A stretch of 64,000 nt of DNA from an uncultured Oscillospiraceae bacterium (GTDB lineage: Bacteria > Bacillota > Clostridia > Oscillospirales > Oscillospiraceae), in contig CANQSF010000002.1 in the NCBI GenBank assembly GCA_947626345.1, forward strand, positions 62,001 through 126,000. Reading direction: 5' to 3'. The notes below the pieces were generated by a model. It did not search any database. It saw only the letters and a list, made by a program, of their open reading frames with translations, and was not told where the DNA came from. The position numbers and the translations under genes were made by a program. Positions 1-6,915 of the stretch are shown piece after piece (position 1 is the first letter of the stretch; every line of letters starts with the position of its first letter).

Positions 1-72
1 TGCCGGCTGGTGGTGTACCGGGGCACCATCAACACCAACCAGCGGGCCAAAAAGCAGGCCGGCCGGGACTAG
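1..72 (+). CDS. C-terminal end of an unidentified protein (partial)
   Basis: An open frame enters from the left edge and ends at TAG (70-72), giving 23 residues that end in a Lys/Arg-rich tail (QRAKKQAGRD). Too little is present to name a family. It converges with the PAP2 gene on the other strand and the two stop codons overlap, so there is no room for a terminator hairpin between them. Confidence 0.45.
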   Translation, partial: CRLVVYRGTINTNQRAKKQAGRD

Positions 73-737
73 ACCTTCTGTCCCCAGCCCCGGCGGAACA
101 CCAGGTACTCCGCCAGCAGGCACACCGGCAGCGCCGCGAACACGTCCACCGCCGAGTGCTGCTTGACGAAGCACACCGACACGCACACGCCTATCACAAA
201 GACCGTCAAAAGGGCCTTCGCGCCCTTTGGGACGGTCTTTTTCTTTAAAAATGTGGACAATATGCCCATGGAGTAGGCCACGTGCAGGGACGGGCACACC
301 CCGGTGTTGGTGTCGAAGGAATAGATGACGCCCAGCAGCCATGTGAAGGCGTTTTCCCGGGGGAACACCGCCGGGCGCAGGTCCTGCCGGGTGGGCCAGA
401 GGATGTATGCCGCCATGGCCACCACCTGGGTGATGATGATGTAGCTTTGGATGCGGCGGAAGCTGTCCGTGTCGTAAAAAAACGTATAGGCCAGCGAGCC
501 CACCACCAGCACGTACCAGCCGGCGTAAAAGACCAGAAAGCCCTCGTTGAAGGGGATCAGGTCGTCCAGCGCGCAGTGCACCGGGTGGCACCGCTCCGCC
601 GGGATCAGGTTCTCCGTCAGGAAATACAGGGTGAAATATCCCACCCAGCCCAACAGCAGCTTGGCGTGGGAGAACCGGGGCTCGTTTATCCTGGACAGGC
701 GGAATTGCCGGTAATCAACGGCCGGGGGCTTCATCAT
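69..737 (-). CDS. PAP2-family membrane phosphatase
   Basis: A 222-residue polytopic membrane protein of the PAP2 (type 2 phosphatidic acid phosphatase) superfamily. The second and third phosphatase motifs are visible: CPSLHVAYSMG near residue 150 (a PSLH variant of PSGH) and VKQHSAVDV near residue 195 (His and Asp of the SRxxxxxHxxxD block). The PSLH form is common in members acting on lipid phosphates or inositol-lipid-like substrates. The start overlaps the end of the upstream acyltransferase by 23 bases, with a GAGG about 10 bases before the tandem ATGs. An acyltransferase beside a lipid phosphatase suggests phospholipid or glycolipid remodelling; the substrate is unknown. Confidence 0.82.
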   Translation of the reverse strand: MMKPPAVDYRQFRLSRINEPRFSHAKLLLGWVGYFTLYFLTENLIPAERCHPVHCALDDLIPFNEGFLVFYAGWYVLVVGSLAYTFFYDTDSFRRIQSYIIITQVVAMAAYILWPTRQDLRPAVFPRENAFTWLLGVIYSFDTNTGVCPSLHVAYSMGILSTFLKKKTVPKGAKALLTVFVIGVCVSVCFVKQHSAVDVFAALPVCLLAEYLVFRRGWGQKV

Positions 738-1494
738 CGGCGTATACCTCGATCGGTGTGTTCTTGGGATAATCCCGCTTGGGGATGTTGCGGTAGGGCA
801 CCACCGTGTGGGGCGGCAGGGCGGCGGCCATGGCCGTGATGCGGTCCATGAGCCCGGCGCATATCCGCGCCCGCTCCCGGACGATGGAGCTCTCGCCGTC
901 GAAATAGATGGGCTCGCCCAGCACCATCTGCCGCAGCCTGGGGGCGATGTACATGGGCACGAAGGGGATCTGCCGGCCCGTCTTTTTATAATAGATCCGG
1001 GCCGCGTCCACGAACTTGTCGTGGAAATCGTAGAGGATGTTGTTGTAGCGCTTGTTGTACTCGGGGTAGATGATGACCCGCGCCCCCGCCTCCAGCAGCT
1101 TCTCGGTGGCGCGGAAGGTGGTGAGGATGCGGGTGTCGTGGTACACGGGCACGGTGTGGGCGTTGTTGAAGATGCACACGCTCAGCGGCGCGATGGCATA
1201 GCTGGCGATGCGGTAAAACCAGCGGCTGTACCAGGGCTTGAAGGACCAGAAGTCCTCAAAGGCGTAATCCGGCACCTCCTTCAGCTCCATCATCTGCCCC
1301 GCGCACCAGATGTAATGGGGGCCGGGGAAATAAAGCTCCCCCGCGATGGGGCCGTTCATCTGGGTGTGGTTGCCCACGATGATGGCCGGGCCCTCCGGCA
1401 GATGCTCCGCGCCCACCACCTCCATCTTCGGATAGAACGCCTTCACCAGCCATCGGATGGCCCGATACAGCGCCGTGGTCTTTTTCTCCTCCAT
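715..1494 (-). CDS. PlsC-like 1-acylglycerol-phosphate acyltransferase family protein
   Basis: A 259-residue protein related to lysophospholipid acyltransferases (PlsC/LPLAT). The block around residue 40-50 reads VGNHTQMNGPI, where the family usually has NHxxxxD: the His is present but the Asp is replaced by Gly. IIYPEYNKRYNN occupies the place of the usual EGTR block. The ATG at 1494 is preferred over upstream codons because AGGAGG lies 7 bases before it. A TTGAAG-17-TATAAT promoter sits just upstream (1517-1545). It is the first gene of a two-gene operon with the PAP2 phosphatase. The catalytic-motif change makes the exact reaction uncertain. Confidence 0.72.
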   Translation of the reverse strand: MEEKKTTALYRAIRWLVKAFYPKMEVVGAEHLPEGPAIIVGNHTQMNGPIAGELYFPGPHYIWCAGQMMELKEVPDYAFEDFWSFKPWYSRWFYRIASYAIAPLSVCIFNNAHTVPVYHDTRILTTFRATEKLLEAGARVIIYPEYNKRYNNILYDFHDKFVDAARIYYKKTGRQIPFVPMYIAPRLRQMVLGEPIYFDGESSIVRERARICAGLMDRITAMAAALPPHTVVPYRNIPKRDYPKNTPIEVYADDEAPGR

Positions 1495-1516
1495 GCCGAC
1501 GCCTCCTTCTGCCGGT

Positions 1517-1545
1517 ATTATAACGCGCCGCCGCCCCATCTTCAA
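1517..1545 (-). promoter_or_regulatory. Promoter of the acyltransferase/PAP2 operon
   Basis: On the minus strand TTGAAG (1540-1545) and TATAAT (1517-1522) are separated by 17 bases. This matches a housekeeping sigma-A promoter and lies about 23 bases before the start codon. Confidence 0.75.
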
Positions 1546-1621
1546 GGGCCGGCTTGATACAGCCCGTCATACCGGGGCGGGGGATGGTCCGTCTCGCAGT
1601 TCCTGCAGCCGCGGGAAAAAC

Positions 1622-1655
1622 AAAAAACCGCCGGGCAGAAAACCTGCCCGGCGGT
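1622..1655 (-). terminator. Rho-independent terminator of the queuosine-precursor transporter
   Basis: Read on the minus strand: an 11-bp GC stem (CCGCCGGGCAG with its complement, loop of 5) followed by a run of six T, a G and more T. It lies 28 bases after the transporter stop codon. Confidence 0.85.
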
Positions 1656-1682
1656 CCGCCGGCCACGCTCTGTAATGTGATC

Positions 1683-2393
1683 TTACAGGGCGGCTTTTGC
1701 CTTTTTGTCGTGGATGCGCCGGGCCAGATAGACCACCGGCGTATCCAGCAGGCTGGTCACCACATAGATGGCGTAGCCCGCCAGGATGATGCTGGCCAGC
1801 AGGGAGGGGGTGTAGCCCTCCACCCCCGCGAAGGCCGCCAGGTTGAACAGCACCGTGTTCACCAGCTGGCTGATGAGGGTGGAGCCGTTGTTGCGCAGCC
1901 ACAGGAACTTCCGGTGGCTGCCGAATTTTTTGTCCGTAAAGTCCCACCACTTGTGGTAAAGCCACACGTCCAGCAGCTGGCTGACCGCGTAGACGGTCAT
2001 GCTGGCCAGCACCAGCCGGGGCGTGGTGGAGAAGATGGCCCGGATGGAGGGCATGGCCCAGTCGCTGGCCGCCGGCGCGTAGAGCATCCAGCTGGCGGTG
2101 AGCAGAGCGAAGAACACCGACGCGAATATGCCCAGGAACACTGCCCGGTTGGCCGCCTTCTTGCCGCTGTTCTCGCTGAGGATGTCGGTGATGAGGAACG
2201 TGGCCGCGAACAGCACGTTGCCCAGGGTCTGCTCCATGCCGAAGGCCGCCACCAGGATCAGCACCTCGATGTTGGCCAGGATGGTGACGGTCACCGTCAT
2301 GGCGTAAAGGCCCGTATCGCCAAACAGTCGATAGGCCAGCAGGACCGCTCCGAAGATGAACACCACGGAGCCGGCCAGGATCAGCTCATTCAT
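1683..2393 (-). CDS. Queuosine precursor transporter (YhhQ/VUT family)
   Basis: A 236-residue inner-membrane protein with about six hydrophobic helices that matches the YhhQ/VUT_1 (queuosine precursor transporter) family. Visible family features are the ATFLITDILSE segment near residues 84-94 and KKFGSHRKFLWLRNNGSTLISQ near 155-176. Family members import preQ0/preQ1 or queuine for tRNA modification. The ATG at 2393 follows AAGGA at a suitable distance. Upstream lies a roughly 147-nt leader with an intrinsic terminator, which fits ligand-controlled attenuation by a queuosine precursor. No other queuosine gene is in the window. Confidence 0.85.
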   Translation of the reverse strand: MNELILAGSVVFIFGAVLLAYRLFGDTGLYAMTVTVTILANIEVLILVAAFGMEQTLGNVLFAATFLITDILSENSGKKAANRAVFLGIFASVFFALLTASWMLYAPAASDWAMPSIRAIFSTTPRLVLASMTVYAVSQLLDVWLYHKWWDFTDKKFGSHRKFLWLRNNGSTLISQLVNTVLFNLAAFAGVEGYTPSLLASIILAGYAIYVVTSLLDTPVVYLARRIHDKKAKAAL

Positions 2394-2414
2394 TCGATTT
2401 TCCTTCCCGGAGGC

Positions 2415-2441
2415 AAAAAAACGGGGCGCTACCGCGCCCCG
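2415..2441 (-). terminator. Attenuator terminator in the leader of the queuosine-precursor transporter
   Basis: Minus strand: 8-bp stem CGGGGCGC/GCGCCCCG with a GGTA loop, followed by seven T. It lies between the promoter and the start codon, so full-length mRNA needs antitermination. The 5' arm (CGGGGC) can instead pair with GCCCCG in the upstream hairpin, which gives an obvious alternative fold. Confidence 0.82.
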
Positions 2442-2540
2442 AGATCTGTCTCCTTCGCCGTAGTTTTGTTTTCACGCCGTCTCCGGAGCGGGGCAGGATG
2501 GTCACGAACTGCCCGGTATGCGATTGGTCTGTGATCAGCG
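2442..2540 (-). ncRNA. Candidate preQ1-type riboswitch / attenuation leader
   Basis: The leader RNA runs from the promoter to the attenuator. It contains a GGGCAG...CTGCCC hairpin with a 12-base loop, a short GC hairpin, an A-rich stretch (GAAAACAAAACTA) and CGGCGAAGGAG just before the terminator. Loop bases TTCGT could pair with GCGAA near the 3' end as a pseudoknot. Known preQ1-III riboswitches also sit before queuosine-transporter genes in this bacterial group and have a 12-base loop closed by a pseudoknot. I cannot confirm the class from primary sequence, but the regulatory architecture is clear. Confidence 0.5.
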
Positions 2541-2546
2541 CTGCTT

Positions 2547-2575
2547 ATTATAGCCATAGGGAAACAGTTTGTCAA
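2547..2575 (-). promoter_or_regulatory. Promoter of the queuosine-precursor transporter leader
   Basis: Minus strand TTGACA (2570-2575), 17-base spacer, TATAAT (2547-2552): a perfect consensus promoter. The -35 hexamer contains the TGA stop codon of the preceding 40-aa small ORF. Confidence 0.88.
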
Positions 2576-2694
2576 GAGGCCTCCTCTTCTCCCGCGGCCT
2601 CCATGTATTCGTAATACTCCGACTCGCTGGAAAAGAGCATATACCGCCCGTCCACCAATCCGTAAAAGCCCGACGCCGTGAAATAACCGCGCAT
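2572..2694 (-). CDS. 40-residue small protein of unknown function
   Basis: A short ORF encodes 40 residues beginning MRGYFTASGFYGLVDGRY and continuing with SESEYYEYMEAAGEEEAS, rich in aromatic residues and with an acidic tail. GGGAGG lies 8 bases before the ATG, and the reading frame has normal codon use. I do not recognise a characterised family. The resemblance to a small soluble fold, not random sequence, is a judgement from composition. Its stop codon is embedded in the -35 box of the next gene's promoter. It lies 81 bases downstream of the C39-like gene and could be co-transcribed with it. Confidence 0.6.
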   Translation of the reverse strand: MRGYFTASGFYGLVDGRYMLFSSESEYYEYMEAAGEEEAS

Positions 2695-2775
2695 GCCGTC
2701 CGCCTCCCATTTTGTTGTCCGGGTCCCGCCCGGCAAGTATAGGATAGCGGGATGTGCGTCCCATAAAACGGACAG

Positions 2776-3264
2776 CTAATCCGCCGGCGTGACGACCCGC
2801 ACCAGCGGGCGCACGCAGTGCTTTTCAAAGAAATCCTCCATGGTGCGCACGATGTCCTCCTGGCCGTCGTTCACGTTCAGGAACCGGTACCGGCCGTCCG
2901 CCAGCCGCAGGAAGGGCACGAAGTGCGGGGTGTCCCCCTCCCAGTAGCGGAGGATGCCGGCGGGGGCCTGTCCCGCGGCCCGCAGACTGGCGGCCCGGCC
3001 ATAGGTGAGGCGGTATTTTCCGTGCCGGCGCAGATAGCGCATCAGCTTGCGCACCGGGGTGGGGCCGGGGATCTGCAAAGGAAAGAGGGCGTTCATCTCC
3101 CGGTGGACGGTCTCGAAGGGCACGTCCTTCCCCTGGGCCCGGAGCAGGTCGTAGGCGGCCACCCAGCCGCAGCCGTTCACGCTGGAGGGCATGCCCCGGT
3201 AGCGGTACGCGGAGAATTGATCCTGGTCGATGATGTATCCGTCGCTGGAAAAGCCGGCGCGCAT
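2776..3264 (-). CDS. C39-like (papain-fold) family protein
   Basis: A 162-residue cytoplasmic protein without a signal peptide. NGCGWVAAYDLL (Cys32) and GDTPHFVPFLRL (His115), followed by YRFLNVND (Asn131/Asp134), have the order and context of the catalytic Cys, His and Asn/Asp of C39-type cysteine peptidases. It is not attached to an ABC transporter, so it could be a stand-alone peptidase or a binding domain. The second ATG (3264) is chosen because AGGAGG lies 7 bases upstream; the ATG two codons earlier would abut the ribosome site. A promoter lies at 3316-3344. Confidence 0.6.
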   Translation of the reverse strand: MRAGFSSDGYIIDQDQFSAYRYRGMPSSVNGCGWVAAYDLLRAQGKDVPFETVHREMNALFPLQIPGPTPVRKLMRYLRRHGKYRLTYGRAASLRAAGQAPAGILRYWEGDTPHFVPFLRLADGRYRFLNVNDGQEDIVRTMEDFFEKHCVRPLVRVVTPAD

Positions 3265-3315
3265 GGCCATCCCTCCTCTCGGCCTTCGCAGAAATATGAT
3301 GACTGCGATGCGGTC

Positions 3316-3344
3316 AGTATAGCACAGATCGGCCCCGGGGGCAA
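3316..3344 (-). promoter_or_regulatory. Promoter of the C39-like gene
   Basis: Minus strand TTGCCC (3339-3344), 17 bases, TATACT (3316-3321), in the divergent gap with the lipid kinase gene. Confidence 0.6.
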
Positions 3345-3351
3345 ATCGCTC

Positions 3352-3381
3352 TTTACGAATGGGGGATCGATGGGGTATAAT
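3352..3381 (+). promoter_or_regulatory. Probable promoter of the lipid kinase / M28 peptidase operon
   Basis: A perfect TATAAT at 3376-3381 is preceded, 18 bases away, by a weak TTTACG (3352-3357). The start codon is 36 bases downstream. Confidence 0.55.
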
Positions 3382-3416
3382 TGGTCGAACGATCCGACGA
3401 AAGACGGAGGCGAGCC

Positions 3417-4262
3417 ATGACATATATCCTTTATAATCCGAAAGCCAACAACAACCACGGCACGGAGGGGCTGGACCAGGTGACCGCGGCCTTGAAGGCG
3501 TCCGGCGGCGGGGAGCCCCGGATGCTGGACCTGACGGAGCTGGACGCCAAGACGTTCCTCATGGGCCTGCCCGCCGGGGACGAGGTGATCCTCTGCGGCG
3601 GGGACGGCACGCTCCACCATCTGATCAACGACCTGGACGGGGCGGTGCCCGCCGTGCCGGTCAAGGTGTGGCGCATGGGCACGGGCAACGACTTTCTGCG
3701 GGACGTGCTGGGCGAGAGCGGGGAGCAGACGGCCCTGCTCAACGACTACATCGGCAACCTGCCGTCCGTGGAGGTCCCCGGCGGCCGCCGCCGCTTTTTG
3801 AACAACGTCAGCCTCGGCCTGGACGGGCAGGTGTGCGAGCTGGGCGAGCAGGAGAAGGCCCGGCTGGGCCGGCCGGTGAATTACATCGCCCTGGCCCTGC
3901 GGCTGATCTTCCGGGACTATCACGCGGCCAACGCCACCGTCACCGTGGACGGGGAGAGCAGAAGCTACGAGCGGGTGTGGGTGGCGTCGGTGTTCAACGG
4001 CCGTTACGTGGGCGGCGGGCAGATGCTGGCCCCCCGGCAGGACCGGACCGGGGACGAGCTGTGCTGCGTGGTGCTCCACGGCCTGGGCCGGCTGACGGCC
4101 CTGGTGAAGCTGCCCAAGGTGCTCCGGGGCGCCCACGAGGGAATCCCCCAGTGCGACGTGCGCTTCGGCCGGGACATATCCGTCACCCTTGACCGGCCCG
4201 GCGCCATCAATCTGGACGGCGAGCCCCTGGAGCGGGTCACGGGCTATCGGGCCGTGAAATGA
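3417..4262 (+). CDS. Diacylglycerol kinase-family lipid kinase
   Basis: A 281-residue protein of the DAGK catalytic-domain family (DgkB/YegS-like). It shows YNPKANNNHG at the N-terminus (residues 6-15), the nucleotide-binding GGDGT (61-65) and GTGND (88-92). The C-terminal half is the beta-sandwich that ends in INLDGEPLE. Such enzymes phosphorylate diacylglycerol or a related lipid with ATP at the membrane face. The ATG at 3417 follows GGAGG by 7 bases; the longer frame from 3381 begins inside the promoter. The M28 peptidase follows after 16 bases. Confidence 0.87.
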   Translation: MTYILYNPKANNNHGTEGLDQVTAALKASGGGEPRMLDLTELDAKTFLMGLPAGDEVILCGGDGTLHHLINDLDGAVPAVPVKVWRMGTGNDFLRDVLGESGEQTALLNDYIGNLPSVEVPGGRRRFLNNVSLGLDGQVCELGEQEKARLGRPVNYIALALRLIFRDYHAANATVTVDGESRSYERVWVASVFNGRYVGGGQMLAPRQDRTGDELCCVVLHGLGRLTALVKLPKVLRGAHEGIPQCDVRFGRDISVTLDRPGAINLDGEPLERVTGYRAVK

Positions 4263-4278
4263 AAAGGAGGATGGGAAC

Positions 4279-5508
4279 ATGACGAACGAAAAGCTCATGG
4301 AGATCTTCGCCGACACGGCGTACGTGCGCACCGGCGGCAGCGAGGAGGAGAAACGCTGCGCCCGGTATATCGCGGACAAATGCCGGGAGCTGACGGGCCG
4401 GGAGGCGGCGCTGGAGAGCTTCGCCGTGCCCATGGCGGACATGGCCGCGGCCAGCTTTACCGTGGACGGCCGTCCGGTGCCCTGCAAGGGCTATCTCTGC
4501 GCCGGCAGCGGCAGCGTGGAGGCGCCGCTGCTGTATCTGCCCAACACCGATCCCTGCTCCCTGGCCGCCTGCCGGGGGAAGATCGTGCTGCTGGACGGCT
4601 ATCTGGGCTACTGGATCTATCAGGACCTGCTGGAAAACGGCGCGGTGGGCTTCGTCACCTACGACGGCAACGCCAACTATACGGACCGGGACATCGACCG
4701 GCGGGAGCTGCGCAGCTACGTCAGCCAGGGCCGGAAGATCCCCGGCGTGAACATCAACGCCAAGGACGCCATCCAGCTGGTCCGGGCCGGGGGCGGCACG
4801 GCGCGGATCGCCCTGGAGCAGGACGAGCGCGAGGGGACCAGCCAGAACGTGGTGCTGGACCTGCCCAGCCAGGGGGAGGGCTATATTCTCTTCACCGCCC
4901 ACTACGACTCCACCAGCCTCTCCCAGGGGGCCTACGACAACATGACCGGCAGCGCGGGGCTGCTGGCCCTGGCGGAGCGGTTCGCCGGCGCGCCCCACCG
5001 CTACGGGATGCGCTTTTGCTGGTGCGGCAGCGAGGAGCGGGGCCTGCTGGGCTCCAAGGCCTACGCCGCCGCCCACGAGGAGGAGCTGAAAAACTGCGCG
5101 CTGAACATCAACCTGGACATGATCGGCTCCGTGATGGGCAAGTTCATCGCCTGCGTCACCGGCGAGGAGAAGCTGGTCCACTACATCGAATATATGGCCT
5201 CGGAGCTGGGCTGGGGCATGGAGGCCCGGCAGGGGGTCTACTCCAGCGACTCCACCCCCCTGGCGGACAAGGGCGTGCCGGCGGTGTCCTTCGCCCGGCT
5301 GGCGCCGAACAATACCGCCACCATCCACAACAGCTACGACACCGCGGCGCTGGTGCTGGCGGAGCGGATGCAGGCGGACGTGGATTTCATCGCCGCCTTC
5401 GCCGACAGGATGGGGAACGCCGCCCGCTGCCCGGTGGCCCGCCAGATCCCGGACAACGTCAAGGAGGATCTGGATGTGTATCTCAACCGCAAGCGGAAGA
5501 AAAAGTGA
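4279..5508 (+). CDS. M28-family zinc aminopeptidase
   Basis: A 409-residue metallopeptidase with no signal peptide. A PA-like inserted domain spans about residues 60-180. The M28 metal ligands are recognisable: TAHYDS (His208, Asp210), GAYDNMTGS (Asp220), GSEERGLLG (Glu252/253), LNLD-type NINLDMIG (Asp280) and a late His in TIHNSYDT. The family releases N-terminal amino acids using two zinc ions. AAAGGAGG precedes the ATG. It is the second gene of the operon with the lipid kinase, with no obvious functional link. Confidence 0.87.
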   Translation: MTNEKLMEIFADTAYVRTGGSEEEKRCARYIADKCRELTGREAALESFAVPMADMAAASFTVDGRPVPCKGYLCAGSGSVEAPLLYLPNTDPCSLAACRGKIVLLDGYLGYWIYQDLLENGAVGFVTYDGNANYTDRDIDRRELRSYVSQGRKIPGVNINAKDAIQLVRAGGGTARIALEQDEREGTSQNVVLDLPSQGEGYILFTAHYDSTSLSQGAYDNMTGSAGLLALAERFAGAPHRYGMRFCWCGSEERGLLGSKAYAAAHEEELKNCALNINLDMIGSVMGKFIACVTGEEKLVHYIEYMASELGWGMEARQGVYSSDSTPLADKGVPAVSFARLAPNNTATIHNSYDTAALVLAERMQADVDFIAAFADRMGNAARCPVARQIPDNVKEDLDVYLNRKRKKK

Positions 5509-5520
5509 GGGCAATGCGAA

Positions 5521-5556
5521 GCGCCCCGGCGGAACACGTTCCGCCGGGGCGCTTTT
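5521..5556 (+). terminator. Rho-independent terminator after the M28 peptidase
   Basis: A 13-bp perfect GC stem (GCGCCCCGGCGGA with its complement) followed by TTTT. It lies in the convergent gap with the PpiC lipoprotein gene. Confidence 0.85.
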
Positions 5557-5566
5557 CTCTGAATAC

Positions 5567-6769
5567 TCACTGGCCGAAGATGAGGGTGAGGTCGGGCTGA
5601 TCCATGCCCTCCGTCCACTGCACGGCGCACTGCTCCGCAGCCGCGCTCAGCCGGGCGGCGAAAGCGGCGTTGGCGGCGCTGGCCCGCAGCGGCGCGCCGC
5701 CGGAGGCGGAGGTGCAGGTGCCGTCGGGGTCCACGGGCAGCCGCAGGATGATGTGCCAGCCGTAGCTGGACTGGACCGGCTGGGCCAGGCCGTACTCCTC
5801 CAGGGACTGGGTGGTGGACTCGAACTCCTGCACCATCACCCCGGGGGTGAAGATGTATCCGTCGGGATAGGCGGCCAGGCCCGTGTCCTCGGAGTTGGCG
5901 TTCATCAGCTCGTCGAACAGCGCCTCCAGCGCCTCGGGGTCGTCCTCCACGGCGGCCAGCTGCTGATAAAGCGCTTCCGCCCGGGCCTGCTTCTCGGCCA
6001 GGACCTCGTCCTCCAAGGGCTGGCCGGTGGCCTGATCCACGGTCATGAGCAGGATGTGCTTGCAGGCCATCACGCCCTGGCTGTCCGCCCAGGCCAGCAC
6101 GTCCTCGTCGGGCATGTCCGCCCCGTCCTGGCCGTAGAGGGCGGTGAACAGCTTGTCCGCCAGGATGTCCGCCCCGGTGATGAAGTCGAACAGCGCCCTG
6201 TCCACGAACTGCTCCTCCAGATAGGCGGCGTAATCGTCGGCCTCCTGCTGGGAGCACTGGCCGTTCTGGTCGCCGTAGCTGTCGGCGGCGTTGTCGTAGG
6301 TGTCCTGGATGGCCTGCAGATCGGCGTCGTCCAGGGCCATGTCCTCTTCCCGGGCCAGGGCGGACACGGCGTGCAGCTGGAGCATGCTGTCGGCGGCGGA
6401 GGAGACGACCAGCTGGGCGTTGGTGGCGGTGAGATCGTAGTCGTGGCCGTCCCAGCCGGACCAGGGCGAGCCCATGGCGGTCATATAATCGATGTAGCCG
6501 GCGTAATAGTTCAGCCAGTAGTAATACTCCCGCCAGGTGATGTCCTGCCCGTCGCATACGGCCACCACCATATCCGGCTCATAGGCGGCGTAGCCCAGGC
6601 CGGGGGCGGCGGTGGCGGTGGGCTCCGGCTCCGCGGTGGCGGTGGGCTCGGAGGCCGCGTCCGTGGCGGCGGCGTCCTGCTCGTACTGGTCGATGCCGCC
6701 GCCGCATCCGGCCAGCAGCAACAGCGTCAGCGCCAGGCACAGCGCCTGGACGGTCCCTTTGTTTTTCAT
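5567..6769 (-). CDS. PpiC/parvulin-type peptidyl-prolyl isomerase lipoprotein (PrsA/SurA-like foldase)
   Basis: A 400-residue secreted lipoprotein. The signal peptide ends in LLLLAGC (lipid-modified Cys22), followed by a Thr/Ala/Pro/Glu-rich linker. Residues about 60-240 are helical and SurA/trigger-like. A rotamase domain follows from VMACKHILLMT to YGWHIILRLPV. Members assist folding of proteins outside the membrane. The ATG at 6769 is chosen because AAGGAGGG is 6 bases upstream and the signal peptide starts there. TTGTGG-17-TATACT forms the promoter. Confidence 0.85.
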   Translation of the reverse strand: MKNKGTVQALCLALTLLLLAGCGGGIDQYEQDAAATDAASEPTATAEPEPTATAAPGLGYAAYEPDMVVAVCDGQDITWREYYYWLNYYAGYIDYMTAMGSPWSGWDGHDYDLTATNAQLVVSSAADSMLQLHAVSALAREEDMALDDADLQAIQDTYDNAADSYGDQNGQCSQQEADDYAAYLEEQFVDRALFDFITGADILADKLFTALYGQDGADMPDEDVLAWADSQGVMACKHILLMTVDQATGQPLEDEVLAEKQARAEALYQQLAAVEDDPEALEALFDELMNANSEDTGLAAYPDGYIFTPGVMVQEFESTTQSLEEYGLAQPVQSSYGWHIILRLPVDPDGTCTSASGGAPLRASAANAAFAARLSAAAEQCAVQWTEGMDQPDLTLIFGQ

Positions 6770-6804
6770 AAGCGCCCTCCTTGCGGGATGAATGTGCCGA
6801 GGGC

Positions 6805-6833
6805 AGTATAGCATGTTTTGCCCCGGTCCACAA
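6805..6833 (-). promoter_or_regulatory. Promoter of the PpiC lipoprotein gene
   Basis: Minus strand TTGTGG (6828-6833), 17 bases, TATACT (6805-6810), 35 bases before the start codon. Confidence 0.65.
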
Positions 6834-6839
6834 GCGCCC

Positions 6840-6868
6840 TTGACGGAATTTGACCGCGGTGATAATAT
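6840..6868 (+). promoter_or_regulatory. Promoter of the trkA-trkH operon
   Basis: TTGACG (6840-6845), 17 bases, TAATAT (6863-6868), divergent from the PpiC promoter with the two -35 boxes less than 10 bases apart. Confidence 0.65.
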
Positions 6869-6915
6869 GTAGCTGTTTTCAAAATGGCGGGAAATGGCTT
6901 TTTTCGGGAGGAGCT

